Shown here piece after piece: positions 17,116 to 24,773 of a stretch of DNA of 25,355 nucleotides. The notes below the pieces were generated by a model. The model was not told the origin of the DNA and ran no database searches. It was given only the letters and a program-made list of their open reading frames with translations. The stretch spans positions 1 to 25,355 of the forward strand of contig DATKWS010000069.1 of the NCBI GenBank assembly GCA_035529435.1, read 5' to 3'. This DNA is from DATKWS01 sp035529435 (GTDB taxonomy: Bacteria > Krumholzibacteriota > Krumholzibacteriia > Krumholzibacteriales > Krumholzibacteriaceae). Made by a program: the position numbers and the translations under genes. Positions within the stretch are counted from its first letter, which is position 1, and each line of letters opens with the position of its first letter.

Positions 17116-18480
17116 ATGAAAAAAAGCAGATTCATATCGGGCATTCTGATCATGGCGTTTCTGGCCGTCGTGCTCATCGTGGCGACCCGGCAGGAGCCTG
17201 AGCATGCCCTGACAGTACCGGCGGATGTGGACACGGAACCGGGCGAAGCGCTCGAACATGCAATGCCGCAGACCCTCGAGCCCACCCCCGCCTACACCGG
17301 TGCCATCGGCAAGAACATGAGCTTCTTCGATCTGATGACGGCGTGCGGCGTCACACCGCAGGATATCAACACGATCGCCAGCAAATCCAAACCGGTCTAC
17401 GACTTCCGGCGCGTCTACCCCGGACAGAATTACGAATTCTTCACCGACAGCACGGGATCCCTCGACCGGTTCACGCTCGAACTCGACGAAGTGAGCTATA
17501 TCGAGGTGACGAGGAACGGCGAGGAATACATAACCGAACGGAAGGAGTATCCGTTCAGCGTCGAGGTCAAATCAGCCTCGGGCCTGATCGAACGCTCGCT
17601 CTACGCGACGATCATCGATCAGTCACTGCCGCTCGAGCTGGGTGCCAAACTGACCGATATCTTCGCCTGGGATATAGACTTCTTCACCGAAGTACAAAAG
17701 AACGATTATTTCCGCGTGATCTACGAGGAGATGGCGAGGACCGATCTGTCCGAATCCGATCGGAACGCCGCAATCGGTACCATCATCGCCGCCGAATTCA
17801 ATACCCGGGGCGTGAGTCACTACGCCTTCCTGTTCGACAACGAGACGGATCTGTCCGATTACTTCGACCAGGACGGCAAGTCACTGCAAAAGCAGCTCCT
17901 CAAGGCGCCCCTGTCGTACACGCGGATCAGCTCGAGCTTCAGCAGGAAACGGTTTCACCCCGTCCTCCATCACTACGCGCCGCACTACGGCATCGATTAC
18001 GCCGCCCCGGCGGGAACACCGATCATGTCAACCGGAACCGGGACGGTTCTCGTCGCCGGGTACCGGCGGGGGAACGGAAATTACGTAAAAATACGTCACA
18101 ACAGCAATTACATCACATACTACCTGCACCTCTCGCGCTTCGCCGCGGGGATCAAGGCCGGGGCGAAGGTCAAGCAGGGGCAGGTGATCGGGTATGTCGG
18201 CTCAACCGGCTACGCGACAGGCCCCCATCTCGATTACCGCGTCAAGAAGAACGGCCGCTTCGTTAATCCGCGGACGATCAAGCTGCCGCCGGCCAAGCCC
18301 GTGAGCGAGGCCGACATGGCTCGATTCTGCAAGCTCCGGGACAGCCTGATCACCGAGATGCAGCAGGTTCCGATAGAGGATCGGCGGACCGAGTACTTCG
18401 CGGGTCGCGGATCCTCCCCGGATGAGGCGGATGGCGGTGCAGCCGACAAGAACAATTCCCATCAATCGGCCGCCCACTGA
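17116..18480 (+). CDS. M23-family peptidoglycan metallopeptidase, membrane-anchored
   Basis: 454 aa from ATG 17116. An N-terminal signal/anchor (MKKSRF then hydrophobic 7-25) sends it to the periplasm. Residues about 60-250 form a Csd3/OapA-like region (SFFDLMTACGV, YDFRRVYPGQNYEFF) that often occludes the active site in such endopeptidases. The C-terminal M23 domain has HYGID (His290, Asp294), LHLS (His338) and GPHLDYR (His371). In LytM-type enzymes the last motif is HxH; here the second His, a zinc ligand, is Asp373. The HLD variant occurs in other M23 proteins as far as I recall, so activity is possible but not assured. The tail is acidic, then His/Asn-rich. The Shine-Dalgarno is weak. queH follows after 3 nt. 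Confidence 0.92.
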   Translation: MKKSRFISGILIMAFLAVVLIVATRQEPEHALTVPADVDTEPGEALEHAMPQTLEPTPAYTGAIGKNMSFFDLMTACGVTPQDINTIASKSKPVYDFRRVYPGQNYEFFTDSTGSLDRFTLELDEVSYIEVTRNGEEYITERKEYPFSVEVKSASGLIERSLYATIIDQSLPLELGAKLTDIFAWDIDFFTEVQKNDYFRVIYEEMARTDLSESDRNAAIGTIIAAEFNTRGVSHYAFLFDNETDLSDYFDQDGKSLQKQLLKAPLSYTRISSSFSRKRFHPVLHHYAPHYGIDYAAPAGTPIMSTGTGTVLVAGYRRGNGNYVKIRHNSNYITYYLHLSRFAAGIKAGAKVKQGQVIGYVGSTGYATGPHLDYRVKKNGRFVNPRTIKLPPAKPVSEADMARFCKLRDSLITEMQQVPIEDRRTEYFAGRGSSPDEADGGAADKNNSHQSAAH

Positions 18481-18483
18481 TCA

Positions 18484-19059
18484 ATGATCGAGCCGGAACG
18501 AATCCTCGTACATGCCTGCTGCGCGTCGTGCGCGTGCTACGTGCTCCCACATCTCGCCGGGCGGTTCACCGTCTCTGCATTCTTTTTCAATCCGAACATC
18601 CATCCTCTTGGCGAGTACCGGCTGCGCCTGCGGGAGATGAGCGGTGTGTGCGCGCGCTTCGGCATCCCGCTCGAGGAGGGCCCGTACGAACCGGCCGAGT
18701 GGTGGCGGTGTATGGAGCCGTGCCGGCATCTCCCCGAGAAGAGCGAGCGCTGCTGGACCTGCTACCGTTTCCGCCTCGAGCGGACGGCTGAGCGGGCTGC
18801 ACAGCTCGGAATACCGCTCTTCACCACCACGCTCTCGGTGAGCCCCCACAAGATTCACCGGCACATCCTCCGTGAAGGCGAGCGGGCCGCCGCCCGGTTC
18901 GGCGTGCAATTCCACGACGAGGATTTCAAGAAGCGGGACGGATTCAAGTGCAGCGTCGCGCGGAGCAGGGAGCTGGGGCTGACGCGTCAGGATTACTGCG
19001 GCTGCCTGCTGAGTCTCGAGGAGGCGAGAGAGCGGCGGGGGGATCCGGGTGAACGGTAG
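18484..19059 (+). CDS. queH: Epoxyqueuosine reductase QueH
   Basis: 191 aa, cytoplasmic. QueH reduces epoxyqueuosine to queuosine in tRNA, the last step of queuosine synthesis, and replaces the cobalamin-dependent QueG. Diagnostic cysteines: HACCASC (Cys12, Cys13), CWTCYRFRL, and the C-terminal block FKKRDGFKCSVARSRELGL...YCGC. The first two pairs supply the iron-sulfur ligands in characterised QueH. Length fits the family. The ATG lies 3 nt after the M23 stop and has no recognisable Shine-Dalgarno, so translation probably depends on ribosomes finishing the M23 gene. No other queuosine gene is in the window. Confidence 0.93.
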   Translation: MIEPERILVHACCASCACYVLPHLAGRFTVSAFFFNPNIHPLGEYRLRLREMSGVCARFGIPLEEGPYEPAEWWRCMEPCRHLPEKSERCWTCYRFRLERTAERAAQLGIPLFTTTLSVSPHKIHRHILREGERAAARFGVQFHDEDFKKRDGFKCSVARSRELGLTRQDYCGCLLSLEEARERRGDPGER

Positions 19060-19177
19060 CTGCAGCGGGATTCGTGAGCGTCCGAGCGTGGGAGGTCTTT
19101 TTGATATGTTTATGAGTATTCATACCGGAGCAGCCCGCGCAGAGCAATCAAGAAGTGTCGTCACCGGGAGTCATAAC

Positions 19178-20554
19178 TCACCGCACGATATGGATAGCCG
19201 TTCCCGTGATCGCCTCCGCCGCCTCTGCGAGCGCCTCGGAAAGCGTCGGATGCGGGAAGATCGCCGTGGTGAAATCCCCGACGTGCATCCCGCGCCCTAC
19301 GGCGAGGATACCGGCCGCGAGGAGCTCCGTGGCCTGGGGACCGATGATGTGGAGGCCGATGAGCCGTTGCTTTTCTTTATCGGCGACCCACTTGACGAAT
19401 CCATCCTCCTCGCGCAATCCTTTCGCCTTTCCGTTCGCGGCGAAGGGGAACCGCCCCGTCACGACGGAAAACCCCCGCTTCTTCGCCTCATCCTCGGTGA
19501 GGCCGACGCGCGCGACCTCGGGAAGCGTGTAGATGGTCGTGGGAATCGCGTCGTAGTTCATCTCCCGCTCCCCACCGAGGGCGTTCTCCACCGCGACGAT
19601 CCCCTCGCGCGTGGCGACATGCGCGAGCAGCCACCCGCCCACGACGTCACCCGCCGCATACACGCCCCGGACGCTGGTCTCCATCCGGGAATTGACCGTA
19701 ATCCCGTTTCGCGCAACCTCGAGACCGATCCCGCCATACCCGATATCCTCGACGTTCGGACGGCGCCCCACCGAGACGAGGACATACTCGGCGTCGATCC
19801 CCTCACCGTTCTCGAGATGCACCGTTACACCGGCGGCATGCCGCTCCACCTCGAGTGCCTTCGTGCCGAGGTGCAGCCCGATACCCCGTTTCTTGAATAT
19901 GACCTGGAGATACCGGCTCACCTGCGCATCCTCCGTGGCGATGATACGGGGGAGCATCTCGACGACGGCGACCTCCGTCCCGAATGCGTTGAAGATCGAG
20001 GCGAATTCACACCCGATGACGCCCCCGCCGATCACGACGAGGCTTTTTGGAATCAATCCCAGGTCGAGCAGGTCCTTGCTGCTGAGAACGCGTTCACCAT
20101 CGAACGGAATACCGGGCAGTTCGATTTCCACCGAACCGGTCGCAACGATCAGGTTCCCGCCCCGCACCGTGCCGGCACCTTCGATATCGACCACTCCGGA
20201 AGCGGTGATCCGTCCCCGCCCCCGTGCGATGTCGACCCCCCGTGCCTTCAGTATCTTCTCGACGCCCCCGACGAGCTCCGAGACGACACGCCTCTTGTGT
20301 GCGAATAACCCTTCCGCATCGATGTGAACCGGTCCCCCGGCGATACCCGCCCCCGCACCGCTCCCCACCTGCTCCACCGTGTGCGCCAGGCCGTGCAGCG
20401 CCTTGGTCGGTATGCACCCCCAGTTCAGGCACACACCGCCGATCGGTCCCTGCTCGATGAGACAAATCCGGGCTCCCATCTGCGCGGCCCGAACCGCCGC
20501 AGGATACCCCGCCGGACCACCCCCGAGCACGAGCATATCGTATTCCTTCGCCAC
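19178..20554 (-). CDS. lpdA: Dihydrolipoamide dehydrogenase
   Basis: 458 aa from GTG 20554, chosen because AGGAGG lies 7 nt upstream and the protein then begins directly before the FAD Rossmann motif GGGPAG (11-16). The redox disulfide is GGVCLNWGCIP (Cys42, Cys47). NAD-binding GGGVIG, the second FAD motif VYAAGDV, and the catalytic HPTLSE (His435, Glu440) are all present. It reoxidises dihydrolipoyl groups of 2-oxoacid dehydrogenases or the glycine cleavage system. Unusually, no E1, E2 or lipoyl-protein gene is nearby; instead it is the last gene of a run headed by an acyl-CoA dehydrogenase and a two-component pair, 11 nt after the regulator stop. Confidence 0.95.
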   Translation of the reverse strand: MAKEYDMLVLGGGPAGYPAAVRAAQMGARICLIEQGPIGGVCLNWGCIPTKALHGLAHTVEQVGSGAGAGIAGGPVHIDAEGLFAHKRRVVSELVGGVEKILKARGVDIARGRGRITASGVVDIEGAGTVRGGNLIVATGSVEIELPGIPFDGERVLSSKDLLDLGLIPKSLVVIGGGVIGCEFASIFNAFGTEVAVVEMLPRIIATEDAQVSRYLQVIFKKRGIGLHLGTKALEVERHAAGVTVHLENGEGIDAEYVLVSVGRRPNVEDIGYGGIGLEVARNGITVNSRMETSVRGVYAAGDVVGGWLLAHVATREGIVAVENALGGEREMNYDAIPTTIYTLPEVARVGLTEDEAKKRGFSVVTGRFPFAANGKAKGLREEDGFVKWVADKEKQRLIGLHIIGPQATELLAAGILAVGRGMHVGDFTTAIFPHPTLSEALAEAAEAITGTAIHIVR

Positions 20555-20565
20555 CGGGCGGCCTC

Positions 20566-21339
20566 CTACAGTATTCCTTCGACCTTGTTCTTGAGAAGCT
20601 GCGCCTGGGATCTGCTGAGAGGGACCTCGGACCTTTTGGCATCGTCCAATGTCATGATGTACTTGCCGCCGGACCACGGCACGATGCGGGATATCTTCCG
20701 CAGGTTCACAAGGTAATCGCCTCCCAGGCGCATAAAGACGGCCGGATCGAGCTGCACCTCGAGCTCGTCCATATCGTGATAGTTGGTGATGAATGCTCCC
20801 TGCTCCGTGAGCGCCGTGATGGTGCTGCCCTCCCTCCGGAGCATGGCGATTCCGGCCACATCGAACAGATCGAGCTTCGCTCCCTTTCGCACGACGAGCC
20901 GGGGGAGAAACGGCGTGCCGACCCTGATCTCCTCGGCGAGCTTGCGCACACGCTCGACGAACTCCGCGCGGCGGGGGAGCACGTCCCTGACACGTTTGAG
21001 GGCTTCGGCCAACCGTTTCTTCTCGATCGGCTTGAGGAGGTAGTCGAGGGCGTTCACCTCGAACGCCCTGATCGCGTACTGGTCATATGCCGTGGTAAAG
21101 ATGACGGGCGGAAGCGCTTCGGCCTGTAGCAACGATCTGATAACCTGGAACCCGTCCATGACCGGCATCTGGATATCGAGGAAGATGATATCCGGCCGCT
21201 TCTCGATCACCTGCCGTACCGCCTCCTCTCCCCCCGCCGCCTCGCCGATGATCTCGATATCTTCCTCGTCCTTGAGGAGGTACGCGATCTCGTCCCGCGC
21301 GAGACGCTCGTCATCGACAATCAGCGCCCTGATCTTCAC
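20566..21339 (-). CDS. LytTR-family response regulator
   Basis: 257 aa from GTG 21339, with AAAGGAG 8 nt upstream; an in-frame GTG at 21357 would overlap that site. Receiver domain: acidic pocket Asp9/Asp10, phosphoacceptor Asp55 in FLDIQMPVMDG, TTAYD switch region and LLKP lysine. A LytTR DNA-binding domain follows from about residue 150 (RLVVRKGAKLDLF, then FMRLGGDYLVNLRKISRI). This is the LytR/BtsR type, which binds paired direct repeats. The gene starts inside the end of the kinase gene (29-nt overlap), so the pair is translationally coupled. The target genes are not visible. Confidence 0.95.
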   Translation of the reverse strand: MKIRALIVDDERLARDEIAYLLKDEEDIEIIGEAAGGEEAVRQVIEKRPDIIFLDIQMPVMDGFQVIRSLLQAEALPPVIFTTAYDQYAIRAFEVNALDYLLKPIEKKRLAEALKRVRDVLPRRAEFVERVRKLAEEIRVGTPFLPRLVVRKGAKLDLFDVAGIAMLRREGSTITALTEQGAFITNYHDMDELEVQLDPAVFMRLGGDYLVNLRKISRIVPWSGGKYIMTLDDAKRSEVPLSRSQAQLLKNKVEGIL

Positions 21340-22651
21340 CGCTCCTTCTCCTTTCACCCATATTCGGTATGTACAGCCGCACGACGGCGCCTCCCCCGCG
21401 ACGCGGTCCGATCGCGAACCGTCCCTCGGCGCACGAATAGATATCCAAGCGCTCGATCACATTCTTGAGCCCGATCCCCCGCGCCGTGAGCTCATCGAGA
21501 TCGTACCGGACGCCCGCCGGCCCCTCGTTCTCGATCACGATCTCGATTCCGCCGTGCATCGGCCGGGAAACGATGGTGAGTACGCCCCCCGCCGTTCTCT
21601 GCGATATACCGTGTTTGACGGCATTCTCGATTACCGGCTGCAGGATCATCGAGGGGACCTGTAGATCGAGCGTCGCCGGGGAGATGTCCTTGACGATCTT
21701 CAGGTTCTCATCTCCGAAACGCACCTTCTCGATCGCCAGGTAATCATCTATGAACCGCAGCTCATCAGCGAAGGTATGCGTATCCGCTGATTCTTCGAGA
21801 GATTTGCGGAAGATCGCGGCGAGTTTCTTCGTCATGTCGCGGGCCTTCTCCGTATCGGTTCGAATCAGTGCGGCGATGGAGTTCAATGTATTGAAGAGGA
21901 AATGCGGATTGATCTGGCTGCGAAGCGTGGTGAGTCTCGCGTGGGTGAGCTGCCGTTCCTCTTCACGCATGATGCACTCGGTACGGGCGCTGCTCGCCAT
22001 CTTGAGCGCAATGCCGAGCGTGTAGACGAGTACGGCGAGGTCGAGCACGAGAAGATACGGCTCCTGCGGAAAGTAACCGTAGAGTTTTGCAATCGGCAAC
22101 CGTCTGAGCAGGGCGTAGCGGATACCGGCGAAGAGGAGACAGACAACCAGGGGTATTACGTCGCGATCGAGCCGCCGTTTCGAGAGACGTTCGAAGAAGT
22201 TGTAGATGACGCTGAACGGATTGAGCGAATAGCTCCACGGCTCGCCGCGCGTATGGAGCGTCGTGAAGAGGGCTCCGCTCAGCAGCCCGGCCGCGACATA
22301 CAGCGGCAGGGCAATGGACTCGCCGAACAGGTAACAAACCCCTCCGATTGCAATACCGACTCCCGTACCGACCCAGATGCCCCCGAGGAATCCGGCCAGG
22401 AGCGTTCCCTCGAGTGAGAGATCCATCGCCCCGCCCTGCGGGGTGATCTTGCGTACGATCACGCCGGCCACGAAAACAATCCCGAGCAGGATGGTCATCT
22501 TGAACTGGCCGGTCCGCGGGGTCGAGGCCTTCACGATGGAATCGACGACGAACCGGAAGCTCAGTATGAGGCTCGTGATTCCCGCCATCACGGCTATCCT
22601 GATAAGCAGATTGATCAGCAGTATCTGTTCCCTGGTCAGATTGATTTCCAT
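21311..22651 (-). CDS. LytS-type membrane sensor histidine kinase
   Basis: About 446 aa from ATG 22651, with GGTGA 5 nt upstream. An alternative GTG at 22660 overlaps the previous stop (GTGA) but lacks a Shine-Dalgarno. The first 210 residues are mostly hydrophobic, with about six membrane segments resembling the 5TM-LYT sensor (GTLLAGFLGGIWVGTGVGI). Then a coiled linker and the His_kinase phosphoacceptor QINPHFLFNTLN (His250), followed by the ATPase: N-box VIENAVKHG and G-box RGIGLKNV. It phosphorylates the adjacent LytTR regulator. The signal is unknown; E. coli relatives sense pyruvate, others envelope state. It starts 5 nt after the thioredoxin-fold lipoprotein gene. Confidence 0.94.
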   Translation of the reverse strand: MEINLTREQILLINLLIRIAVMAGITSLILSFRFVVDSIVKASTPRTGQFKMTILLGIVFVAGVIVRKITPQGGAMDLSLEGTLLAGFLGGIWVGTGVGIAIGGVCYLFGESIALPLYVAAGLLSGALFTTLHTRGEPWSYSLNPFSVIYNFFERLSKRRLDRDVIPLVVCLLFAGIRYALLRRLPIAKLYGYFPQEPYLLVLDLAVLVYTLGIALKMASSARTECIMREEERQLTHARLTTLRSQINPHFLFNTLNSIAALIRTDTEKARDMTKKLAAIFRKSLEESADTHTFADELRFIDDYLAIEKVRFGDENLKIVKDISPATLDLQVPSMILQPVIENAVKHGISQRTAGGVLTIVSRPMHGGIEIVIENEGPAGVRYDLDELTARGIGLKNVIERLDIYSCAEGRFAIGPRRGGGAVVRLYIPNMGERRRSGEDQGADCR

Positions 22652-22656
22652 CGTCC

Positions 22657-23259
22657 TCACCGGCCACGCCGAGTGGCAATCCTGTATTGCAGTATGCTGG
22701 CAAAGAGCTTCTCGTACTGATTTTTCCGGTAGAGGCCTTCCATCCGCCGGATGATACGGCCGTCCTCGTAAATCACGACGGTGGCCGGTATCTTGCCGAT
22801 ACCACCCACGGCGCGGGCGACCTCATCGCCGTTCACGAACACATCGCAAAGGATCGGATTCTCCAGCATGAAACTCCGGATCACCGGAGCACCTCCTTTG
22901 TCCATCGAGACGGCGAGAAACTGAAACTGTCTCGAGAACCGTGAATACATCGCGTTCATGATCTCGATCAATGTGCGGGAATCGTCGTTCCAGGCCGCCC
23001 AGAAGTTCAGCACCACGAGTTTCCCCTCGAATTCGGACATAGTTACATCTCTTCCGTCGAGACCGCGCAGCACGAGCCCGGACGGCACCGATTTGGATTG
23101 ATCATGTTCGGTGCTCCCACCGCTCTTTTCACCTGCATCGCCGTTCGTTGCGGTATCCCCGTCCGGCCTGTCCCCGGAGCATCCCGCCGCAGCGATCAGT
23201 GCCGAGACGAGGAGCACAACCGTGATGAAATCGATACTGCGCGCCGCTCCGATTCGCAT
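22657..23259 (-). CDS. Thioredoxin-fold (TlpA/redoxin-like) lipoprotein lacking both catalytic cysteines
   Basis: 200 aa from ATG 23259, with GAGG 9 nt upstream; a GTG at 23274 overlapping the previous stop is also possible. Lipoprotein signal: hydrophobic core then AAGC (Cys27), followed by a polar, Gly/Asp/Ser-rich linker of about 40 residues. The rest matches TlpA/AhpC-TSA domains: GKLVVLNFWAAW, FQFLAVSMDKG, and KIPATVVIYEDGRII with the cis-proline. Where active members have WCxxC the sequence is WNDDS, so neither redox cysteine remains. It cannot act as a disulfide reductase. Its place directly before a sensor kinase suggests a binding or sensing role at the membrane, which is inference. 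Confidence 0.88.
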   Translation of the reverse strand: MRIGAARSIDFITVVLLVSALIAAAGCSGDRPDGDTATNGDAGEKSGGSTEHDQSKSVPSGLVLRGLDGRDVTMSEFEGKLVVLNFWAAWNDDSRTLIEIMNAMYSRFSRQFQFLAVSMDKGGAPVIRSFMLENPILCDVFVNGDEVARAVGGIGKIPATVVIYEDGRIIRRMEGLYRKNQYEKLFASILQYRIATRRGR

Positions 23260-23270
23260 ACCGGCATTCC

Positions 23271-24422
23271 TCACTTCTTCGAGATGAGCTTGCCCGCGAT
23301 CGTATTCTTCTGGATCTCCCGCGTGCCTTCGTAGATCTCCGCTATCTTCGCATCACGATAAAACCGTTCGACCTCGTACTCGGTGATGTACCCGTAACCG
23401 CCGAGTATCTGGATCGCCTCGTCGGCGACCTGGACCGCCGTGCGCCCGGCGAACATCTTGGCCATCGAGGTGAGCCTCGGGTCGATCCGACCCTGATCGA
23501 AATTCCACGCGGACTTGTAGACGATAAGCCGTGCCGCCTCTATCGCCGTCGCCATATCGGCCAGCTTGTGCTGTGTCACCTGGAAATCGGCGATGCGCCT
23601 GCCGAACTGCTCCCGCTGCTCGGCATACTCCAGCGCGCGGTCGAAGGCGCCCTGCGCGATGCCGAGTGCCGTCGCCGCAATCTCGATGCGGCTCTCGTCG
23701 AAGAACTCCATCACGTGGTAGAATCCTTTTCCATCCTCCCCGACGAGATTCGTGAGCGGCACCGAGATGTCGCTGAATGAGATCTCCGCCGTCGAGGTCA
23801 TCTTGATTCCCATCTTGGTACCCACATCCTGCGTGGCGACCCCCTCGGTTTCCCGGTCGACCAGTATCAACGACATACCGCGATATGAGGGGCTGATCTC
23901 GAAGTCGACCTGGCACAGTACGATGTAGAAATCGGCAATCTCCCCATTCGTGATGAATGTCTTGGTGCCGTTTATGATCCGGTTGTCACCCTTTGTGACC
24001 GCCCGCGTGTCCATGCGGGTGATGTCGCTGCCGTGATTCGGCTCGGTGAAGGCTCCGGCGGAAATCATCCTACCAGAGGCGACCTTTGCGAGGTACTTTT
24101 TCTTCTGGTCCTCCGTGCCGTGACGCATCAGGATCTCGGATGCGAAATCGGCCAGGGCGAGGGCCGTCCCGATGCCTGAATCCCGGCAGCAGAACTCCTC
24201 CACCACGAGCGTATTCTCCATGACCCCGAGACCCTGCCCACCGAACTCCTCCGGGTAATGCAAACCGATGAAACCGAGCTCGGAGGCCTTCTTCCAGATG
24301 TCACGGGGAAACGAATGTTCCTCCTCGTGCTTGAGCGCCAGCTCCCTCGTGAATTCGCCCTTGGCGAATCTGCTGGCCGCTTCCTGGATATCCTTCTGTT
24401 CGGTACTCAGCTCGAAATCCAT
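23271..24422 (-). CDS. Acyl-CoA dehydrogenase
   Basis: 383 aa from ATG 24422, with GGAGG 5 nt upstream. FAD enzyme that introduces the alpha-beta double bond in acyl-CoA and passes electrons to ETF. Features: N-terminal helical domain (FELSTEQKDIQEAASRFA), substrate/FAD strand AFTEPNHGSDI, middle beta domain (INGTKTFITNG), and C-terminal helices with REQFGRRI, QILGGYGYITEYEVERFYRD and IYEGT. Glu365 in IYEGT is the catalytic base as in short/medium-chain members. Substrate chain length cannot be read from motifs alone. It is first in a five-gene leftward run and no ETF or thiolase genes lie in the window. Its TGA stop is at 23271-23273. Confidence 0.95.
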   Translation of the reverse strand: MDFELSTEQKDIQEAASRFAKGEFTRELALKHEEEHSFPRDIWKKASELGFIGLHYPEEFGGQGLGVMENTLVVEEFCCRDSGIGTALALADFASEILMRHGTEDQKKKYLAKVASGRMISAGAFTEPNHGSDITRMDTRAVTKGDNRIINGTKTFITNGEIADFYIVLCQVDFEISPSYRGMSLILVDRETEGVATQDVGTKMGIKMTSTAEISFSDISVPLTNLVGEDGKGFYHVMEFFDESRIEIAATALGIAQGAFDRALEYAEQREQFGRRIADFQVTQHKLADMATAIEAARLIVYKSAWNFDQGRIDPRLTSMAKMFAGRTAVQVADEAIQILGGYGYITEYEVERFYRDAKIAEIYEGTREIQKNTIAGKLISKK

Positions 24423-24605
24423 TACGTCCTCCCTGACTGTAAAAGAACCGGGGCCCCTCGTGGATCGCACCGTTCGAGCAAACGCAACGATCTCGGAAAC
24501 GATACCGTTGTAAGGTTAAAAATAACCGTTCCCGCCTCGCTTTACCCAGCTCCCATCATCCTCGTCCGGAACAGTTCGACCAAGATGCCATACGTATCGG
24601 CCGCG

Positions 24606-24634
24606 ATTCTATCAAAAAGATCTCGGTAGTTCAA
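24606..24634 (-). promoter_or_regulatory. Sigma-70-type promoter for the acyl-CoA dehydrogenase operon
   Basis: On the minus strand TTGAAC (24629-24634) and TAGAAT (24606-24611) are separated by 17 nt. Transcription would start near 24599, leaving a leader of about 175 nt. Confidence 0.65.
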
Positions 24635-24734
24635 CCCGATACTGCACACTCCCGTAACGGTAATAACATATTTCCATTACATCAGTTAGTTACTTTTCTG
24701 CTATTTGCGGCCGGAAACGGATTTTATTCGGGAG

Positions 24735-24749
24735 TGGAACGGTATTTGC
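24735..24749 (+). promoter_or_regulatory. Sigma-54-type promoter for the TPR gene
   Basis: TGGAACGGTATTTGC matches the -24/-12 consensus TGGCACG-N4-TTGC with one mismatch and the exact GG-N10-GC spacing (GG 24736-24737, GC 24748-24749). The start would be near 24761, 13 nt before the ATG and just upstream of the Shine-Dalgarno. Confidence 0.55.
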
Positions 24750-24773
24750 GTGAAATCACGAACGGAGGTCTCC

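Larger units (their letters stand above)
24423..24773. other. Intergenic divergent control region
   Basis: 351 nt between the acyl-CoA dehydrogenase gene and the TPR gene. It holds a leftward sigma-70-type promoter (24606-24634) with a long leader of about 175 nt, and a rightward sigma-54-type element (24735-24749). The leftward leader includes a small perfect hairpin (GGTTA/TAACC, loop of 4, 24514-24527). An inverted repeat GTAAT/ATTAC (24660-24664 and 24676-24680) lies between the promoters in an AT-rich stretch. No coding sequence is apparent. Confidence 0.55.

Noticed and set aside
19060..19177. Possible bidirectional terminator between queH and lpdA
   Set aside because: There is a run of five T (about 19097-19101), but I could not find a convincing GC stem before it on either strand.
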